Source of the DNA: Geotrypetes seraphini
Lineage: Eukaryota; Chordata; Amphibia; Gymnophiona; Dermophiidae
Length of the DNA stretch: 64,000 nt
NCBI RefSeq assembly: GCF_902459505.1
Contig: NC_047091.1
Span: 41,274,085-41,338,084, forward strand
Reading direction: 5' to 3'
Under the pieces are notes generated by a model. That model was not told the DNA's origin, searched no databases, and worked only from the letters and a program-made list of their open reading frames with translations. This document shows positions 11,062-22,896 of the stretch, in pieces (positions within the stretch are counted from its first letter, which is position 1; each line of letters starts with the position of its first letter). A program made the position numbers and the translations under genes.

Positions 11062-12539
11062 CTGAAGTAAAGTTTAAATACGAAGTCGCTGTCTAAGGCA
11101 TACGTTACCAATAAAGTTATCCTTTTCGTAACTACTTCCAGGGAATTCTCTAAGAAATCTGTTAAGTTCATTCTTCCCTTTTCCGTTTCTCCACTTTCAA
11201 CAGGAGTAGAACTCTCCTGTAAATATATATTGAGCTGCGGTAATAGGCGGCAAATTATCTTGCAGAATCATTAAGATGTCTTTCAGATATCTACGCATCT
11301 CAAGTGGAGATAAAACTGGAGACTTGGGAAAATTTAAAAGTCTTAAGTTGTTTCTTCTCTGTTTATTTTCCATATATTCCAGTTTTGTTTTTTTAAATAG
11401 AGGATCTTTCTTTAATAATCTCCATTTCTACCTTCTTAATTTGAGTAATCTGTTCTTCGTGTTTTTTAAATTCCATCTGCTTGTTGCCTTAACTTTTCCT
11501 CATGAACCTGGGAGCTGTCAGAGACACAGTCCACTTGCAACTTAGTCATTGCCTTCTGGAGGTTAGAGTCCATGATTTTTATAGCCCTCCACAGTTCCTC
11601 TAAATTCACTACTGCTGGCTTAGTCAATTGTCCAAACTGGATATTATTACTCAAAGAAGTTATTCTTGTTTCTGCTTTGAGTGTCACTATCAGGGCTCCA
11701 GTGGGGATTTCTTCCTCCATTACTTCTCCTCCCACTGCTGCTCTGGGGCTAGACAGCAATCCACCTTCCAGGGTAAGCTGTTCAGCCATTCTCTCTGCAG
11801 AGCTGCTTCCTGGTTGGACAGGACTTCGCCCCTGAATCAGGCTAAGAGAAACCCGATCGTCACTAAGGTTCACTAGAGTCAGGGGCATCTCCTTGGGCTG
11901 GCGGGAGAACCCAGCTTCCAGCATTGTCTGCACCAAGTTCTTGGAGTTCCCGGCCACCGGAAGAATGGACCGGGTAGCTCCCTTCCTCTTCCACATTTAG
12001 GACTTTCCCATGCTTGGTCCGCTGCACCGTCCAAGGCTCGCAGGAAAAAGACAAAGCCCGGCAGAAAATAGAACTGGCTGGCGCTATCGAAATCTCGCAG
12101 ACAAACCGCCCAAGGTAAAGGGAGAGACAGAACAATGCTAGCACAGAGCTCACTGCGTCCACTCCACTCAATATTTTATAGACCGCAATCATTTCACCCC
12201 TGAGCCATCTCTTCTCCAAGTTGAAGAGTCCTAGCCACTTTAGCCTTTCCTCATAGGGAAGGCATCTCAATCCTTTTATCATTTTTGTTGCCTTTCTCTA
12301 TACCTTTTCTAATTTTTTGAGATACAGCGACCAGAACTGCTCACAGTATTCAAGTTGCAGCAGTACCATAGAGCAATACAAGGCATTATAACATTTCCAT
12401 CTTTGTTTTCCATTCTTTTCCTGATAATTCCTAATATTCTATTTGCTTTCTAAGCCACCTCCGCTGTGGTTCCCCTGTCCTTCTTGCAATCTCAACCTGG
12501 TTCTCCAGTCTCTAGCTTGTCCACTGTATGAGTCTCTGG

Positions 12540-13130
12540 AGCAAGCATCCTTAATCAAGACTGTTTGTTTTTCTGGTGACCATTCCCTCTGCCCTCAGGG
12601 TTTCTGAGCTTCAGGCTTTTTCCTGTTGGAATTCCTTTATGTGTACTACGGATTCCGGCGTGGTGCTGCGCATTGTTTCTTCCTTTATTCCAAAAGTGGT
12701 CTCGGCTTTCCACAATAACCAGGAAGTCTGACTTCCCGCTTTAGTTTCCTCTGGTTCAAGGGAGCAGTGGCCAGGCTGTCGGAATCCATAAGATGCACCC
12801 TTATTTCCACCCACTTTTTTGGGGAAAATGGTACCTATTTTTAGTTGTTGCTATTTGTTTTAAAGTTCTTGTTATGAGCAGATTAAACTTATTTGTTGGG
12901 TAGTATCCCTGTACCCTCTCTTTTGCCTTTGTCCTCTATAGATGTTCCTGGCTGCTTTGTCACAGACTGAATTCCTGGAGGTGAGGTGAAGGGAGGGGCT
13001 CAAGACTCTGTGTTATGAGTCTTCTTACAAGCTCTGGTGAGTATGGGAAAATAACCCACTAGTCAAAGAATAGTGTGTGTATTTACCAGAAAGAAGATTA
13101 GCAAAGGTAAGAACCTAATCTTTCATTTTG
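12540..13130 (+). mobile_element. DIRS-type retrotransposon fossil, 3' fragment
   Basis: The frame near 12685-12745 carries VVSAFHNNQE, the recombinase segment seen as VVSDFHLNQ in the DIRS copy at 36237-42412. It is followed by a terminal block (about 12860-13130) that recurs at 24120-24290 and 52470-52760 (GGGCTCAAGACT, AAATAACCCACT). Only the 3' part is present and it is broken. It belongs to a DIRS subfamily different from the two better-kept copies. Confidence 0.6.
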
Positions 13131-13289
13131 ATATTGTTTCAGATAATTGATTAAACCATATCCATATCATTCTCTTCTTGGTTGGGCTGAGAACTTTTCA
13201 GCACCCCCTCCTACAGCTTCAGATGGTCACACAGACATCATTCTGAGCCCAGAGAGAAGAGAGGCACTCTAAGGATTACTTACTCCAGT

Positions 13290-13500
13290 GAATTTCACAT
13301 TAAACAGCCCAGGTACAAATGTCCCTATAACTTGCTTGTATATTGTATGGTGAGCCCTCCAAAACCTAATGTACCTACATTAAGATGACACCTGCAGGTA
13401 TAAGGGCTATTGTTGTGGTGTTCAGGTGAGTTTCGGAGGGCTCACCATACAATATAAGCAAGTTATAGAGATATCTATACCTGGGACTTTTAATGTGGCA
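13290..13500. repeat. Palindromic MITE-like element
   Basis: Arms of about 65 bases, at roughly 13297-13365 and 13430-13495, are inverted copies of each other; both carry TATTGTATGGTGAGCCCTCC or its complement. A spacer of about 65 bases separates them. No coding capacity and no clear target duplication were seen. The fold-back shape fits a non-autonomous DNA transposon; the superfamily is unknown. Confidence 0.55.
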
Positions 13501-13970
13501 TTCATTACAGTACTTCAATGCTCAGCAGTCTGAACCAGCTTGCTTTTCTGCATTTTTCATGTGCATGCCTTTATATTTGGGAATGGCCAAAAGATTAAAA
13601 AAAAAAAAATAGACATCTTGTAGTTCTGAAAATGAACATTTTCTCTGCTGGATTTCTGGATATCTTTTCCAAAACGTCCAAACACGGACGTTCTATCAAA
13701 AATGCTCCTCCACATACCTCTGCTGCCTAGGCATTCTGTTATAAATTTACACAAATTTGGGTGTTGCTTTCTTAACAATGGTGGTTTCATCCTGACAAGC
13801 TTAATGGTGTGCTTATACACTCTACTGGCTCTTTGAGTTGCATGCATCTAATTTTGTGTGTGCAACTTAATTGAATAACTAACCAATTAGCACCAATAAC
13901 TGACTTATTGACAAGCAATTGTCAGCATTAATTTGGTTTAATTTAAATTTGTGTTTAAATTAGGTGTGCC
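13501..13970. repeat. Unclassified interspersed repeat (same family as 26569-27900)
   Basis: The stretch contains ACGTCC/GACGTC-rich sequence and a terminal part (GAGTTGCA...TTGTGTGTGCAACTTAATTG) that recurs at about 27800-27930. No ORF and no ends could be fixed. It is listed so the interval is not read as unique sequence. Confidence 0.4.
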
Positions 13971-14649
13971 TAAACATGGGCTAGATTCATTAAGCAAACC
14001 GATCGTGTACCGATCGGTTTGCGACCCCTTAACAAGCAAATTTCCCTCCGGCCTGATTCACTTACCTCTCCTGCGATCCGCTTCTAATCTTTGCATGCAA
14101 ATGAGGAGAAATGCATGCAAATTGGACAGCGACCCAATTCACTACACAACATATCACATCAGACAGGGCTGGCCAATCAACGGAAGTAGCGACTGCTGTG
14201 GATCAGTCATTCAGTGATTTCCAACTGCATATCCTGCTCTCTGCCCAAACTCATGCACAAATCTCCTGCCCCGAAGTCCTGCCTCCCTGCACTGCTCCGA
14301 ATCTCCCCGAAGACCTGCCACCCTGCATTGCCCTTCCCCGCCCTGCTGCCCATGGTTTTAACCCGCGAGTTTAAAGTGGGTTAAAACCACGGGCTTGCAG
14401 GGCTCAAAACTACAAAAAAAAAAGTTAAAAGTAAAAAAAAAAATAAAAAAAAAAGATTGCGGGTCCGATGGACTGAAAGTTGGGAGCAGGAGGGGTGCCC
14501 GGTCCCTCCTGCTCCTTGGGCAAGGCTTCCCAACATCTTCAGGAGCAGGAGGAGTGTCTGGACCCTCCTTCTGCTCCTATGCACCGGCAAAATCTTTGGG
14601 AGCAGGAGCAAACTCCTCCTGCTCCTACTCTGCTGCCCTGCCGCCGCCC
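13971..14649. repeat. Unclassified repeat with small palindromes
   Basis: It contains the palindrome AAACCGATCG...CGATCGGTTT (about 13997-14021) and an inverted pair GGTTTTAACCC/GGGTTAAAACC (14353-14386). An A-rich patch (about 14410-14455) is followed by about three imperfect units of GGAGCAGGAG...CTCCTGCTCC at 14480-14640. The long frames here are artefacts of this composition. No family could be named. Confidence 0.35.
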
Positions 14650-15639
14650 AATAGCTGATCACCCAGCCCAGGTGCTGAAGCAACTGAACAACTTGATGAA
14701 CTGCCTAACGCCCCTCGGACTCCGAGGGGACCCTGATCAGCCAGTCATCCAGATACGGATGAACCAGAACTCCCAGTGTGTGCAGATGGGCTGCCACCAC
14801 CATCACCACCTTGGTGAAGGTTCTGGGTGCCAATGCCACAAACTGATAATGCTGCTGCAGAACCTGGAGCCTCAGGTACTTCCAGATCTAGTGATGCTAG
14901 AAACTCCCCCAGAGCCACCGAGCCGAGGCGATCACCGAACGTACTGTACCCATTGGCCTCCAATCTTCGGAGCCTCTATGGCCACAATGTCCAGCAGCCT
15001 GCAGACCGTGGCCTCCACACAAGCCACCTTTATTGGCCTTCCTGCAGAGGACTCCAGAAAATAATCCGCCAGGGGACAATGAAATCCCAGCTTGTAGCTG
15101 TCCTGGAGCACCTCCAGGATACAATGGTCTGAGGTGATGACCTTCCATTCCGTAAGGAAGGCCGAGAGCTGTCCCCAATCCTTGGGGTGGCTGCCACAGC
15201 CCTGGCATCAAAATTGCTTCTTAGCATGTGCTCTTGAACAGTTCCCCATGGACGGCTGCCGTCAGGAGTCTCCAAATCACGGCCTAGCAACCTGAGAAGA
15301 GTGCTGCCCAGAGGAGGTCCCAAAGTACTGAGGGGAATGGCTGAAAGGATGAAAAGAAGGGTGCCCTGGACCCCTGAAGGGTTGGGGCCTGTTGAAAGGC
15401 AAAGGCTTTGGCCTGCAGTCCTGCACACTAGCCATGAGGTCATCCAGACCTTTGCCAAACAGGAGTTGTCCCTGGAAAGGCAACCTGCTCAATGTTGCCT
15501 TTGAGGACGAGTCACCGGATCACTGCCGGATACACAGCATCCTATGCGCTGAAATGGAATAGGCTGAAAGCTTGTAGAAGACCTTTAGCATGTCATACAG
15601 GGCATTCGTCATGTAGTCCACCCCCGAAACTAGGAAGTC

Positions 15640-15728
15640 AAGTTTAAGTTTATTTAAGTTTATTAGGATTTTATATACGCCTATCAAGGTTTTCTAAGCG
15701 GTTTTACAATTCCTGGATCAGGATAGTG
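15640..15728 (-). repeat. LINE/SINE 3' tail insertion (L2-type hairpin)
   Basis: Read on the minus strand, the segment has AACCGCTTAGAAAACC, then GATAGGCG, then an A/T-rich tail of AATAAACTT repeats. This matches the hairpin-plus-tail ends at 53440-53503 and 55308-55375. It interrupts the DIRS gag-like sequence. Confidence 0.55.
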
Positions 15729-16147
15729 TCAGGATCATGGCGTAGCTTAGAATGGCAAGCCCTGGCCAAAAAGGAGGCCATTACTGCTTTAATTCCAGTA
15801 GCCGCCGAGTCAAAAGGCTCTCAAGGATAAAATCCACTCTATGGTCCTGAACATCCTTCAGGATTCCTCCTCCCCCCCATCACTGGGGAGAGAAGTGCGT
15901 TTAGTAACCTGTGCCACCAAGGAATCTACCTTCATGGACACAAAGTGCTGGTTAAAAGCATCTGCCATTGAATAGAGCCGAGACATGGCCCTAGCACATT
16001 TCAAGGGGCTCTCAGGTGCCTCCCAAATGTACGTATCTTAACTATGTCAGGATGATCAGGAAAGGTAGCGGATTGTGGCCTCTGATCACTCATGAGGGAA
16101 CATTCTACAGCAACAGGCTGCCCAGCCTCCAGCTTCAACATCTAGAG

Positions 16148-16372
16148 CAGAGGTTTCCAACCTTTTGGCTTCCCTGGGCTGCATTGGCCGAAAAAAATGT
16201 TTCTGGGGCTGCACAAATGTGCAAATGCTGCAGCAAGACAGAGGAAGGAGCCAGCAAGACGGTAAACACCTGGGGGCAGCAGAGGAAAACACTGCATCAC
16301 CCTTGCCTGGGGCCGCACAAAATACTTCACTGGGCCACATGCGGACCTCGGGCTGCAGGTTGGACACCCCTG
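16148..16372. mobile_element. Non-autonomous hAT element (MITE)
   Basis: The 225-bp unit has terminal inverted repeats CAGAGGTTTCCAACC and, at the other end, CAGGGGTGTCCAACC (read inward). It is flanked by a perfect 8-bp duplication, ATCTAGAG, at 16140-16147 and 16373-16380. Eight-base duplications and CAG-start ends define hAT. No transposase remains. It sits inside the DIRS fossil. Confidence 0.9.
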
Positions 16373-16549
16373 ATCTAGAGGGACTCAAGAGATCAAATCC
16401 ACCAAATGCGCAGGTTTAAAAAATCTCCACATCACAGGGTCCTCCCCCAGATCTGGGAGTCCACTCAGATCTTGGTCCTGGAGATTCAGAAGGGCCACAA
16501 CATCCCCTGTTGTAGTGGTGCCCGCCTGCATAATTAAAGGCATAGTCAG

Positions 16550-17014
16550 TGAAGGGACACGTATCAAGTCCTTAGGCCTTGTTTTCAAGCTGTAAAAGCC
16601 AGACCGTTTGTCTTTCCCTCTTTGAAAATACTACAAGGACATGTATGTTTGAACAGAGATGTTGTGAAGTGAATTCAATTGTTTTGTTAAGCCGTATTTA
16701 CAGACAGATTTAGATTAGGGGATCTGCTGGTTAAGGCTTTTTCTGACCCTTCGGACTCCAGCCAGAGATAGAGGAAAATGCTGATGTCTTTAAAGTTTCA
16801 TGTGACCTGTGTCCATATATGGTTTGTGTTTACATCACATGCTGACAACACTGATTCATGTAGAATAATATACAAGGAATGTGAAGCTGATATTAAAGTG
16901 GACATGTTTTGGAAGATGATTTCTGGTCTTTAAGATATGTCCCCAGGTACCTGACTTCCAAATGACAGAGACAGAGAAAGTATGGGGCAGGAATTGGGAC
17001 CTAAATCCTTTTCA
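16550..17014 (+). repeat. 5' LTR of the retrovirus fossil
   Basis: A 465-bp block starts TGAAGGGACAC and ends TCCTTTTCA. It is repeated almost exactly as the 3' LTR. It should hold the old promoter and polyadenylation signal, but neither could be placed with confidence. Confidence 0.9.
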
Positions 17015-17016
17015 GT

Positions 17017-17034
17017 TGGGGGCACATCCGCGAT
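17017..17034 (+). promoter_or_regulatory. Primer-binding site, tRNA-Pro type
   Basis: The 18 bases start TGGGGGCACATCC two bases after the 5' LTR. They match the proline-tRNA primer site common in gammaretroviruses (TGGGGGCTCGTCC...) with about three differences. Confidence 0.75.
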
Positions 17035-17749
17035 GGGCAGATGATATCACCAATATTTTGTGAGTATTTCTGAATTTTTTCTGTTCTTTAATACTCACTA
17101 GGTAGTGGTGACCTGTACCCACCCTTTATTTTAAGTTCAAGCTTTGGGTTCTATTATGGAGTTTTTTGGGAAAAATATCGGTGTACTTTCGGTAAGCGCC
17201 CCTCGTGAATATAAGCAGCTGCCATTCTTTCAGGAAGAATGAAATTATTTATAGAACCCCCCCTGCCCACTCTGTCATTTGTAAGGTTAAAACTTTTATA
17301 GAGTATAAGATTTTATTGTCTCTTATTACTGTACCTCGCTTATAAGGTAAGATAAGCGAATATTTTTGCATTGTTATATTGGTTTTGTAATGAGTCATAA
17401 GGCACTTAGGATTCTCCTAGACAAATGAGACTTGTACGGCTGTGTGTGTATGACATTTTTCCTTCAGCTCACATTAACAATCTTTAATACTGAGGTAGGA
17501 CATGCTGTTATGTGGAATGAATTGAAAGCGCTGTTTGAATCAGTCTAAGATCTTTCCCTTGTAGTTTGTACACAAGCACTATTTCTTGTCTTCCTTTTGA
17601 TCCTGACTAATTTTGTGCGTTTCTTCTACGGCTGCTTCCTTTGTGTTCTGTGCTGGATCATAAAAAAAAAAAGAAAAAAATTTCATTTTAGAGGCTTTCT
17701 TTCTTGTGCAGAGCAAAGCTAATCTGTTCTTTGCTTTCATTATCAGGGT

Positions 17750-20360
17750 CTGTGCATGAATGTTTTTGCCCCTTCCCCCAGACTTCTCAGTTTGGGCTTA
17801 CACTGACCCCCTATAGTGTTTCTTTGAAGTTACTCATTCTTGGTTTTATCAAGCAGTATGGTGTGATTCCACTGCTTGTCACTTATCTTTTCTCCGGCAT
17901 TATCAAAACCACCATCTCTTCTTATAATACGCCCATCGCTCTTGTTGTCAAAGCTGATGGCATTCCCCGTTTCGTCCTAGATTTTAGGGCTGTTTTCTTA
18001 TGTTTCTTCCTCTCCCCCATTCCACCGGCAGCCAATGTTTTTTTTTCTGTCATTGTCCTAAAGAATGTTTTATTTTAGTCCCTGTTGGTGAGGCTTTTCA
18101 GCTCTTTTTTGCCTTCACCTTTAAGCAACAGTATACCTAGTGTGGAATGCCCCAGGGCTATGTTGACTTCATTGTCCTTCGGGCTATTCTACAGTCATGC
18201 ACTGCCCCTCATGGTCCTATCCTTATTTTGTACATCTTTTTGTGTTCCATAATTCAGGAAACCTGTCAGGCTGATAGTTTGCACCTTTTATAATGGTTGT
18301 CTGTAAATCTGAAGTGAAATACCTGGGTTTTGTCCTGTCTCATGGTCAGAGGAAAATCTGCACTTTCTGCATTGCTGCTGTTCTGGGTCTGCCCCGCCCA
18401 GCTACCAAGAAAGACATGCTTACTTTTCTTGCTATGATTGGTCACTGCCGCCAATGGATCTCTGCTTGTTTCTTCTATGACCAGATTCTGAGACAGACCC
18501 TGGTTTCTGAAATGACTGCTCTTATCAGATGGACTCATAAAATGTGCTTTGGTTTCTAGTTCAAGTCTGGGTTTTCCTGCTTATGCCCACATGTTTTATC
18601 TCTTTGTTTGGGACTATTGTAACACCATGAAGGGAGAACATGGTGGTAAGTTACGCTCTGTTGCCTTTTTTTTATAGTCACTCCTGTTCAAGTTCCCTGG
18701 CTGCATGTGCTATGGTGGTAGAGATGGTTACTCCTCTGACCCTTGGTCACCCCATTACCCTTCACACTTTTCACGATGTACAAGCCCTTCTTTTAAATAG
18801 GCTTCTGGGTCTCACGGGTGAACAGGATTCTCTTCCCTTCTAGTCCTTTGTTACCCCCCCCTCTGAACTTGATGCCTGACGTTTGGCAGGTGCCCAAAGC
18901 CGCCCTTTTGGACGGACTTTGGTGCAAAGAGGGGAAACCCTGGATACCAGCTGCTAGCTCTCCCTTATTCATTGCCCAATATCACGGTATTGGTTATCGT
19001 AGTGCTCGCTCGACATTTTAACTTCTTGCTAGTGATATTTTCATTCTTGACCTTTTGCTCCTTGATACAGAGATATATAGTTCGATAATTACAGCTGGCA
19101 CGGTTGTGAATTGAAAATAAATTGGAAAATACAATTCCTTTCTATTGTTTTAGCTGAAATTAGGATGTTGCTAATTTAAAATGTTTTTTCCGGATTTATA
19201 CATAGCCATCCCAGATCAGTTTTGGCACAGATGTTTCTAATGTTTTCCACGGGTCCTCTTTATCACTGCAGAGATAGAGACGCTCCAAAGAGACATTAGC
19301 TTTATGCCTTTTTCCAAATATGAGATGGTTATGATATACATTATTTGTAGTTCTGGTTTTTTATATCAATGTGTTTATTTGCAGAGTTAAATTCAGCCCT
19401 GCACACTTGACAGATGGAGTAATAGCTCCACGCTTAAAACTTTATGTTTTGTCTGTGTCATGTCTACTTGTTTTAGTTTAGTGGGTACCCCAGGATACAT
19501 AATATTGGCCACTTCTAGAGCTCTTTTTCCACTTCTTACTAGCCTAACTGCGCAATGTTCTTTTACTTATAGCTTTTATATTCTGAATATAGTTTAGTTA
19601 AGGGTTATATGTTTAAGAAAAAGTTTTACTTTATACAGCGTTTATTTCGTGGTGTTCCCTACATATGATCCATTCAATATACATTTCTGAATACATTCAG
19701 TACATCAGTATGGTCTCTCTGAAGTGCATAATAAGTTATATGCAGCACGATAAAAACATATCCTTTTGGATTGTTCAATTAAGAACCTTAAGTAACTGAG
19801 TATTGTCTCTCTTTTGCCATAGCTATATCAAGTAAATGAATTGGTATTGTTACATGTTGCCACATTCAGTACAGGCAACATGGTTTCTCTTGTTTTCTAT
19901 CTCTTATTTGGATCACATTGGAGTACAGCTGCTGAATGATATTTGGAATGCTTTTTCAAGCATCTCTTTTCAAGTATCTTTTTCTGTATGCACAGACATC
20001 TGGCTGCTCTCCCTTTGAGATTCTCACGGGATGACCTTTCCCCGCCCCATGGGTGGACAAACCCTCAATAGTTGAGTAGTGATTTTCCCTTGATACAGGA
20101 GGAATATGTCCAAAAGCTAATTGAAATATTAGGGCTTGTTCAAAGAAACGTGTCTTGCACTTCTCCTTTCTCTCCACAGATTCCTACCCATTTTTTCCAG
20201 CCTGGTGATTGTCCAGAAGCTTTCCAAGGATCGGAAGCAGACGGATTTCCCCTTTGGCCTTCCCACTACTGTGATCGCTGTGACCAGGCCCGCTGCACTC
20301 ACTGAGGAGTTTCCTGTTTGGATCCACGTAAGTCGCTTGAAGAGGGTTAACCTAAAACCC
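17750..20360 (+). pseudogene. Retroviral pol remnant (RT, RNase H linker, integrase tail)
   Basis: Reverse transcriptase start motifs (YNTPIALVVKADG, RFVLDFRAV) lie at 17920-17990. A connection/RNase H stretch (AACAMVVEMVTPLTLGHP) is near 18700-18760, and an integrase C-terminal piece (EFPVWIHVSRLKRV) near 20309-20350. The order and motifs fit gamma/epsilon retroviruses. It is a broken fossil in several frames. Confidence 0.8.
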
Positions 20361-20407
20361 CAGAAGCAAGTCTTCCCTGCGCAGATTTCACCTCCTCCAG
20401 TGGAACA

Positions 20408-22400
20408 ACATGATGATCTCATTGCAGCATTCTACCAACTTTATCATTCTCTTACTGGCAACGCTGCTGCTAGTTTTTCTCCCTGTATGGATCATTTCTA
20501 ACTGGGTCTACAGGGATGATGTGTTCTGGGTCCATGACACTTTCTGCCCATACCCATCTGTAAATGACACTCCTGCTGTAAACAGCACCCCCGACACCTC
20601 TTTGCGAACACGACGTCAAGCTGGACTACTCCCTCGCAAAGGCTGTCCTTCAATTGGAATCCAGAAAAGACCGACAGTATGCTACCCTTTGGTATAATTC
20701 CAGCAGTGTGCAAGTTGCCACCTTCTCCTTTGACATTGTGGACTGTTCATCAATTGATATCCCAAGGCTGTGCCATTGGTCCTCAGAGATTCCTAAAACT
20801 AAAGACATATATATATATATATATGTTACTGACTCACGTTGGGGGGATAAGTGTGCATTCTGGGGAGTGGTAGGGTGGAATATTGATACTGACTGGGTTT
20901 ATAAACTAGAAAATACTCTGAAAAACAGTGGACCAAAATGGTAAATCACTGCTTACTTGTATGACCCTTCATAAAGTTGGACACTGTTATAGGAAAAGTG
21001 TTCCTGCACAAATTATTAAGCTTTCTCTTACTATTGACAACCCTAGACCTACTGATGAAGGTATGTACATTATGGACATGTGGTTTAAGGGTGGGTCTAG
21101 CTATCCGACCCATCAGTTTTCTTACGGGATCTATCTACCTCTACTCATCCTTTCCCGCCATTTTGTGGGGGCCCCAAAAAATACTAACCCACTGGCCCCT
21201 ACATTCAATAAACTTACTGACATGATGGCTATTGCCAATCCCACTTTTGAAGATATTGTGGCTGTTGAGGTAGGGTTTTCAGAACGTAACCTTTGGTTAG
21301 AATGGATGAAATTCACTGCTGATCAACATAATAAGAGTAATTGTTACATATGTGCTCAAGCTAGACCCCATCTAGGAACCGTACCTCTGGACCTCCCTCC
21401 TGGTATCCAACCATGCTTTTTTGGGTTATTTACCAATATCTCCTCTAATTTTACCTTTATCCCCTTTGTGCACTGTAGTGTTCTAAATACCCTTTGTTGC
21501 CAGGACAGCAAAAGCTTGATATTGCCGTTACCATCTATAAGGGCAATTACACATCATGTTTCTAATCTGACACAGGGTAGTTTTGTAGGTAATTTACCCC
21601 CAGGTTATTGTTCTGTCTTGGCTCATAGGTATGCCCCATTGTTGCTGCATCAGATTTGATATTTACTGGCTTTATGGAGACTTTTGGCTCCGTGTTAAGC
21701 TACCCAGCCAGTGGATAGGCCAGTGCACTTTAGTTAAGGTTACTATGCTTCTGCATATTCTTTCTGAAAGGCATCCTTCCTATTCACATGGTTTTTCCTT
21801 TTATTTGTCTTGATATAAATCTGATCACATGTATACATAGATGCTATAGGGGTCCCAAATGAATTTAAGGCCCGAGCTCAGATTAAGGCTGGGTTTGAAC
21901 TCCTTATTCCCTTTATTACTATTAATAAGAATGTTGATCGGATTAGTTAAAATTATTATAATCAGCAACGCTTTGTGAACTATTCTAGGGACGTCTTGCA
22001 AGGTATTACTGATCAATTAGGCTCCACTTCTCAGATGGTTCTCAAAATCATATGGCCCTAGATATGATTCTAGCTGAGAATTCTGTTAAATTCTCCTCAG
22101 TACTTTAAGCTGTTGTACTTTTCTTTCTGACAATATAGGTCCTCCTATGGACATTCAGAAATTAGCAGACCTCTTTGCTGAGCTCAAATGTAACTCTGAT
22201 TTATCTAATTCTTGGGATCAGCACTTTAGTTGAATGCAGGGTTGGGTAAAAGACCTTTTTATTGTTATAATCTCTTATTATTTGCACTCTTGTCTTGACT
22301 GCTCATGTACTGTGTTATTCGTATTACAGCTCCTAAAAAACCCCTCCTTGAGAGACATATCTAGAGTATCACTCCCTTCCAGCTCATGCTGTGTATTTAT
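20408..22400 (+). pseudogene. Retroviral env remnant
   Basis: A hydrophobic leader near 20440-20510 is followed by a surface-subunit region with several N-glycosylation motifs and a cysteine-rich stretch (NCYICAQARPHLG near 21338-21376). A transmembrane-subunit remnant near 21860-22100 includes an ALDMILAE stretch like the gammaretroviral LQNRRGLDLL region. A membrane anchor follows near 22240-22340. It is broken. Confidence 0.75.
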
Positions 22401-22418
22401 GATGTCATTTCATGACGT

Positions 22419-22896
22419 AAGAGGGGATTGAAGGGACACATATCAAGTCCTTAGGCCTTGTTTTCAAGCTGTAAAAAGCCAGACCCTGTTTGTCTTTCCC
22501 TCTTTGAAAATACTATAAGGACATGTATGTTTGAACAGAGATGTTGTGAAGTGAATTCAATTGTTTTGTTAAGCCGTATTTACAGACAGATTTAGATTAG
22601 GGGCTCTGCTGGTTAAGGCTTTTTCTGACCCTTTGGACTCCAGCCAGAGATAGAGGAAAATGCTGATGTCTTTAAAGTTTCATGTGACCTGTGTCCATAT
22701 ATGGTTTGTGTTTATGTCACATGCTGACAACACTGATTCATGTAGAATAATATAAAAGGAATGTGAAGCTGATATTAAAGTGGACATGTTTTGGAAGATG
22801 ATTTCTGGTCTTTAAGATATGTCCCCAGGTACCTGACTTCCAAATGACAGAGACAGAGAAAGTATGGGGCAGGAATTGGGACCTAAGTCCTTTTCA
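22419..22896 (+). repeat. Polypurine tract and 3' LTR of the retrovirus fossil
   Basis: The purine run AAGAGGGGA (22419-22427) lies just before the TG that opens the 468-bp 3' LTR (22429-22896). The LTR matches the 5' copy at nearly all positions. The host DIRS sequence resumes at 22897. Confidence 0.9.

Larger units (their letters stand above)
8403..12158 (-). mobile_element. ORF1-only LINE-like element, copy F, itself carrying two insertions
   Basis: The unit is bounded by the 19-bp duplication described for its host. Its own sequence is 8403-8755, about 9242-9389 and 11077-12158. The 3' end (left) is TTATTTATTGAATTTTTC. The ORF1 N-terminal part is open at 11466-11996: [13 protein letters not shown], then LTKPAVVNLEELWRAIKIMD and the start of a coiled coil. 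Central and C-terminal pieces continue at 11077-11460 and 9242-9389. A CR1 fragment (8756-9241) and a second ORF1-only copy (9405-11061) interrupt it. No reverse transcriptase is present in any part. Confidence 0.8.
7995..12530 (-). mobile_element. CR1-type LINE fragment split by ORF1-only copy F
   Basis: The two halves are 7995-8402 and 12159-12530. The left half starts with the conserved 3' end (AGAACATAGGAATTGCCAT) and the minus-strand peptide TKGHAMKLLSSRFKINQRKYFF. The right half carries [20 protein letters not shown]. They meet through a 19-bp repeat, ccactccactcaatatttt, at 8384-8402 and 12159-12177, which is the target duplication of the inserted unit. The sequence beyond 12310 resembles the CR1 sequence at 1400-1490. 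Coding is broken by age. Confidence 0.8.
16550..22896 (+). mobile_element. Endogenous retrovirus fossil, gamma/epsilon-like, two LTRs
   Basis: This 6.3-kb provirus has direct LTRs at 16550-17014 and 22429-22896, each starting TG and ending CA. A tRNA-Pro-type primer site follows the 5' LTR and a polypurine tract precedes the 3' LTR. Remnants of pol (about 17750-20360) and env (about 20408-22400) lie in order; gag is not recognisable. By eye the LTRs differ at roughly eleven positions, about 2-3 percent, so insertion is moderately recent. The coding part is broken many times. Flanking pentamers GTCAG (16545-16549) and CTCAG (22897-22901) look like the target duplication with one change. It sits in a DIRS fossil. 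Confidence 0.9.

Noticed and set aside
14480-15064. A 194-codon Pro-rich plus-strand frame.
   Set aside because: It crosses imperfect GGAGCAGGAG repeats and then runs antisense to DIRS reverse transcriptase sequence.
18266-18538. Antisense frames across the retroviral pol remnant.
   Set aside because: They are shadows of the pol coding strand.
20804-20824. An (AT)n microsatellite inside the retrovirus env region.
   Set aside because: Too short to be of interest beyond ordinary slippage.
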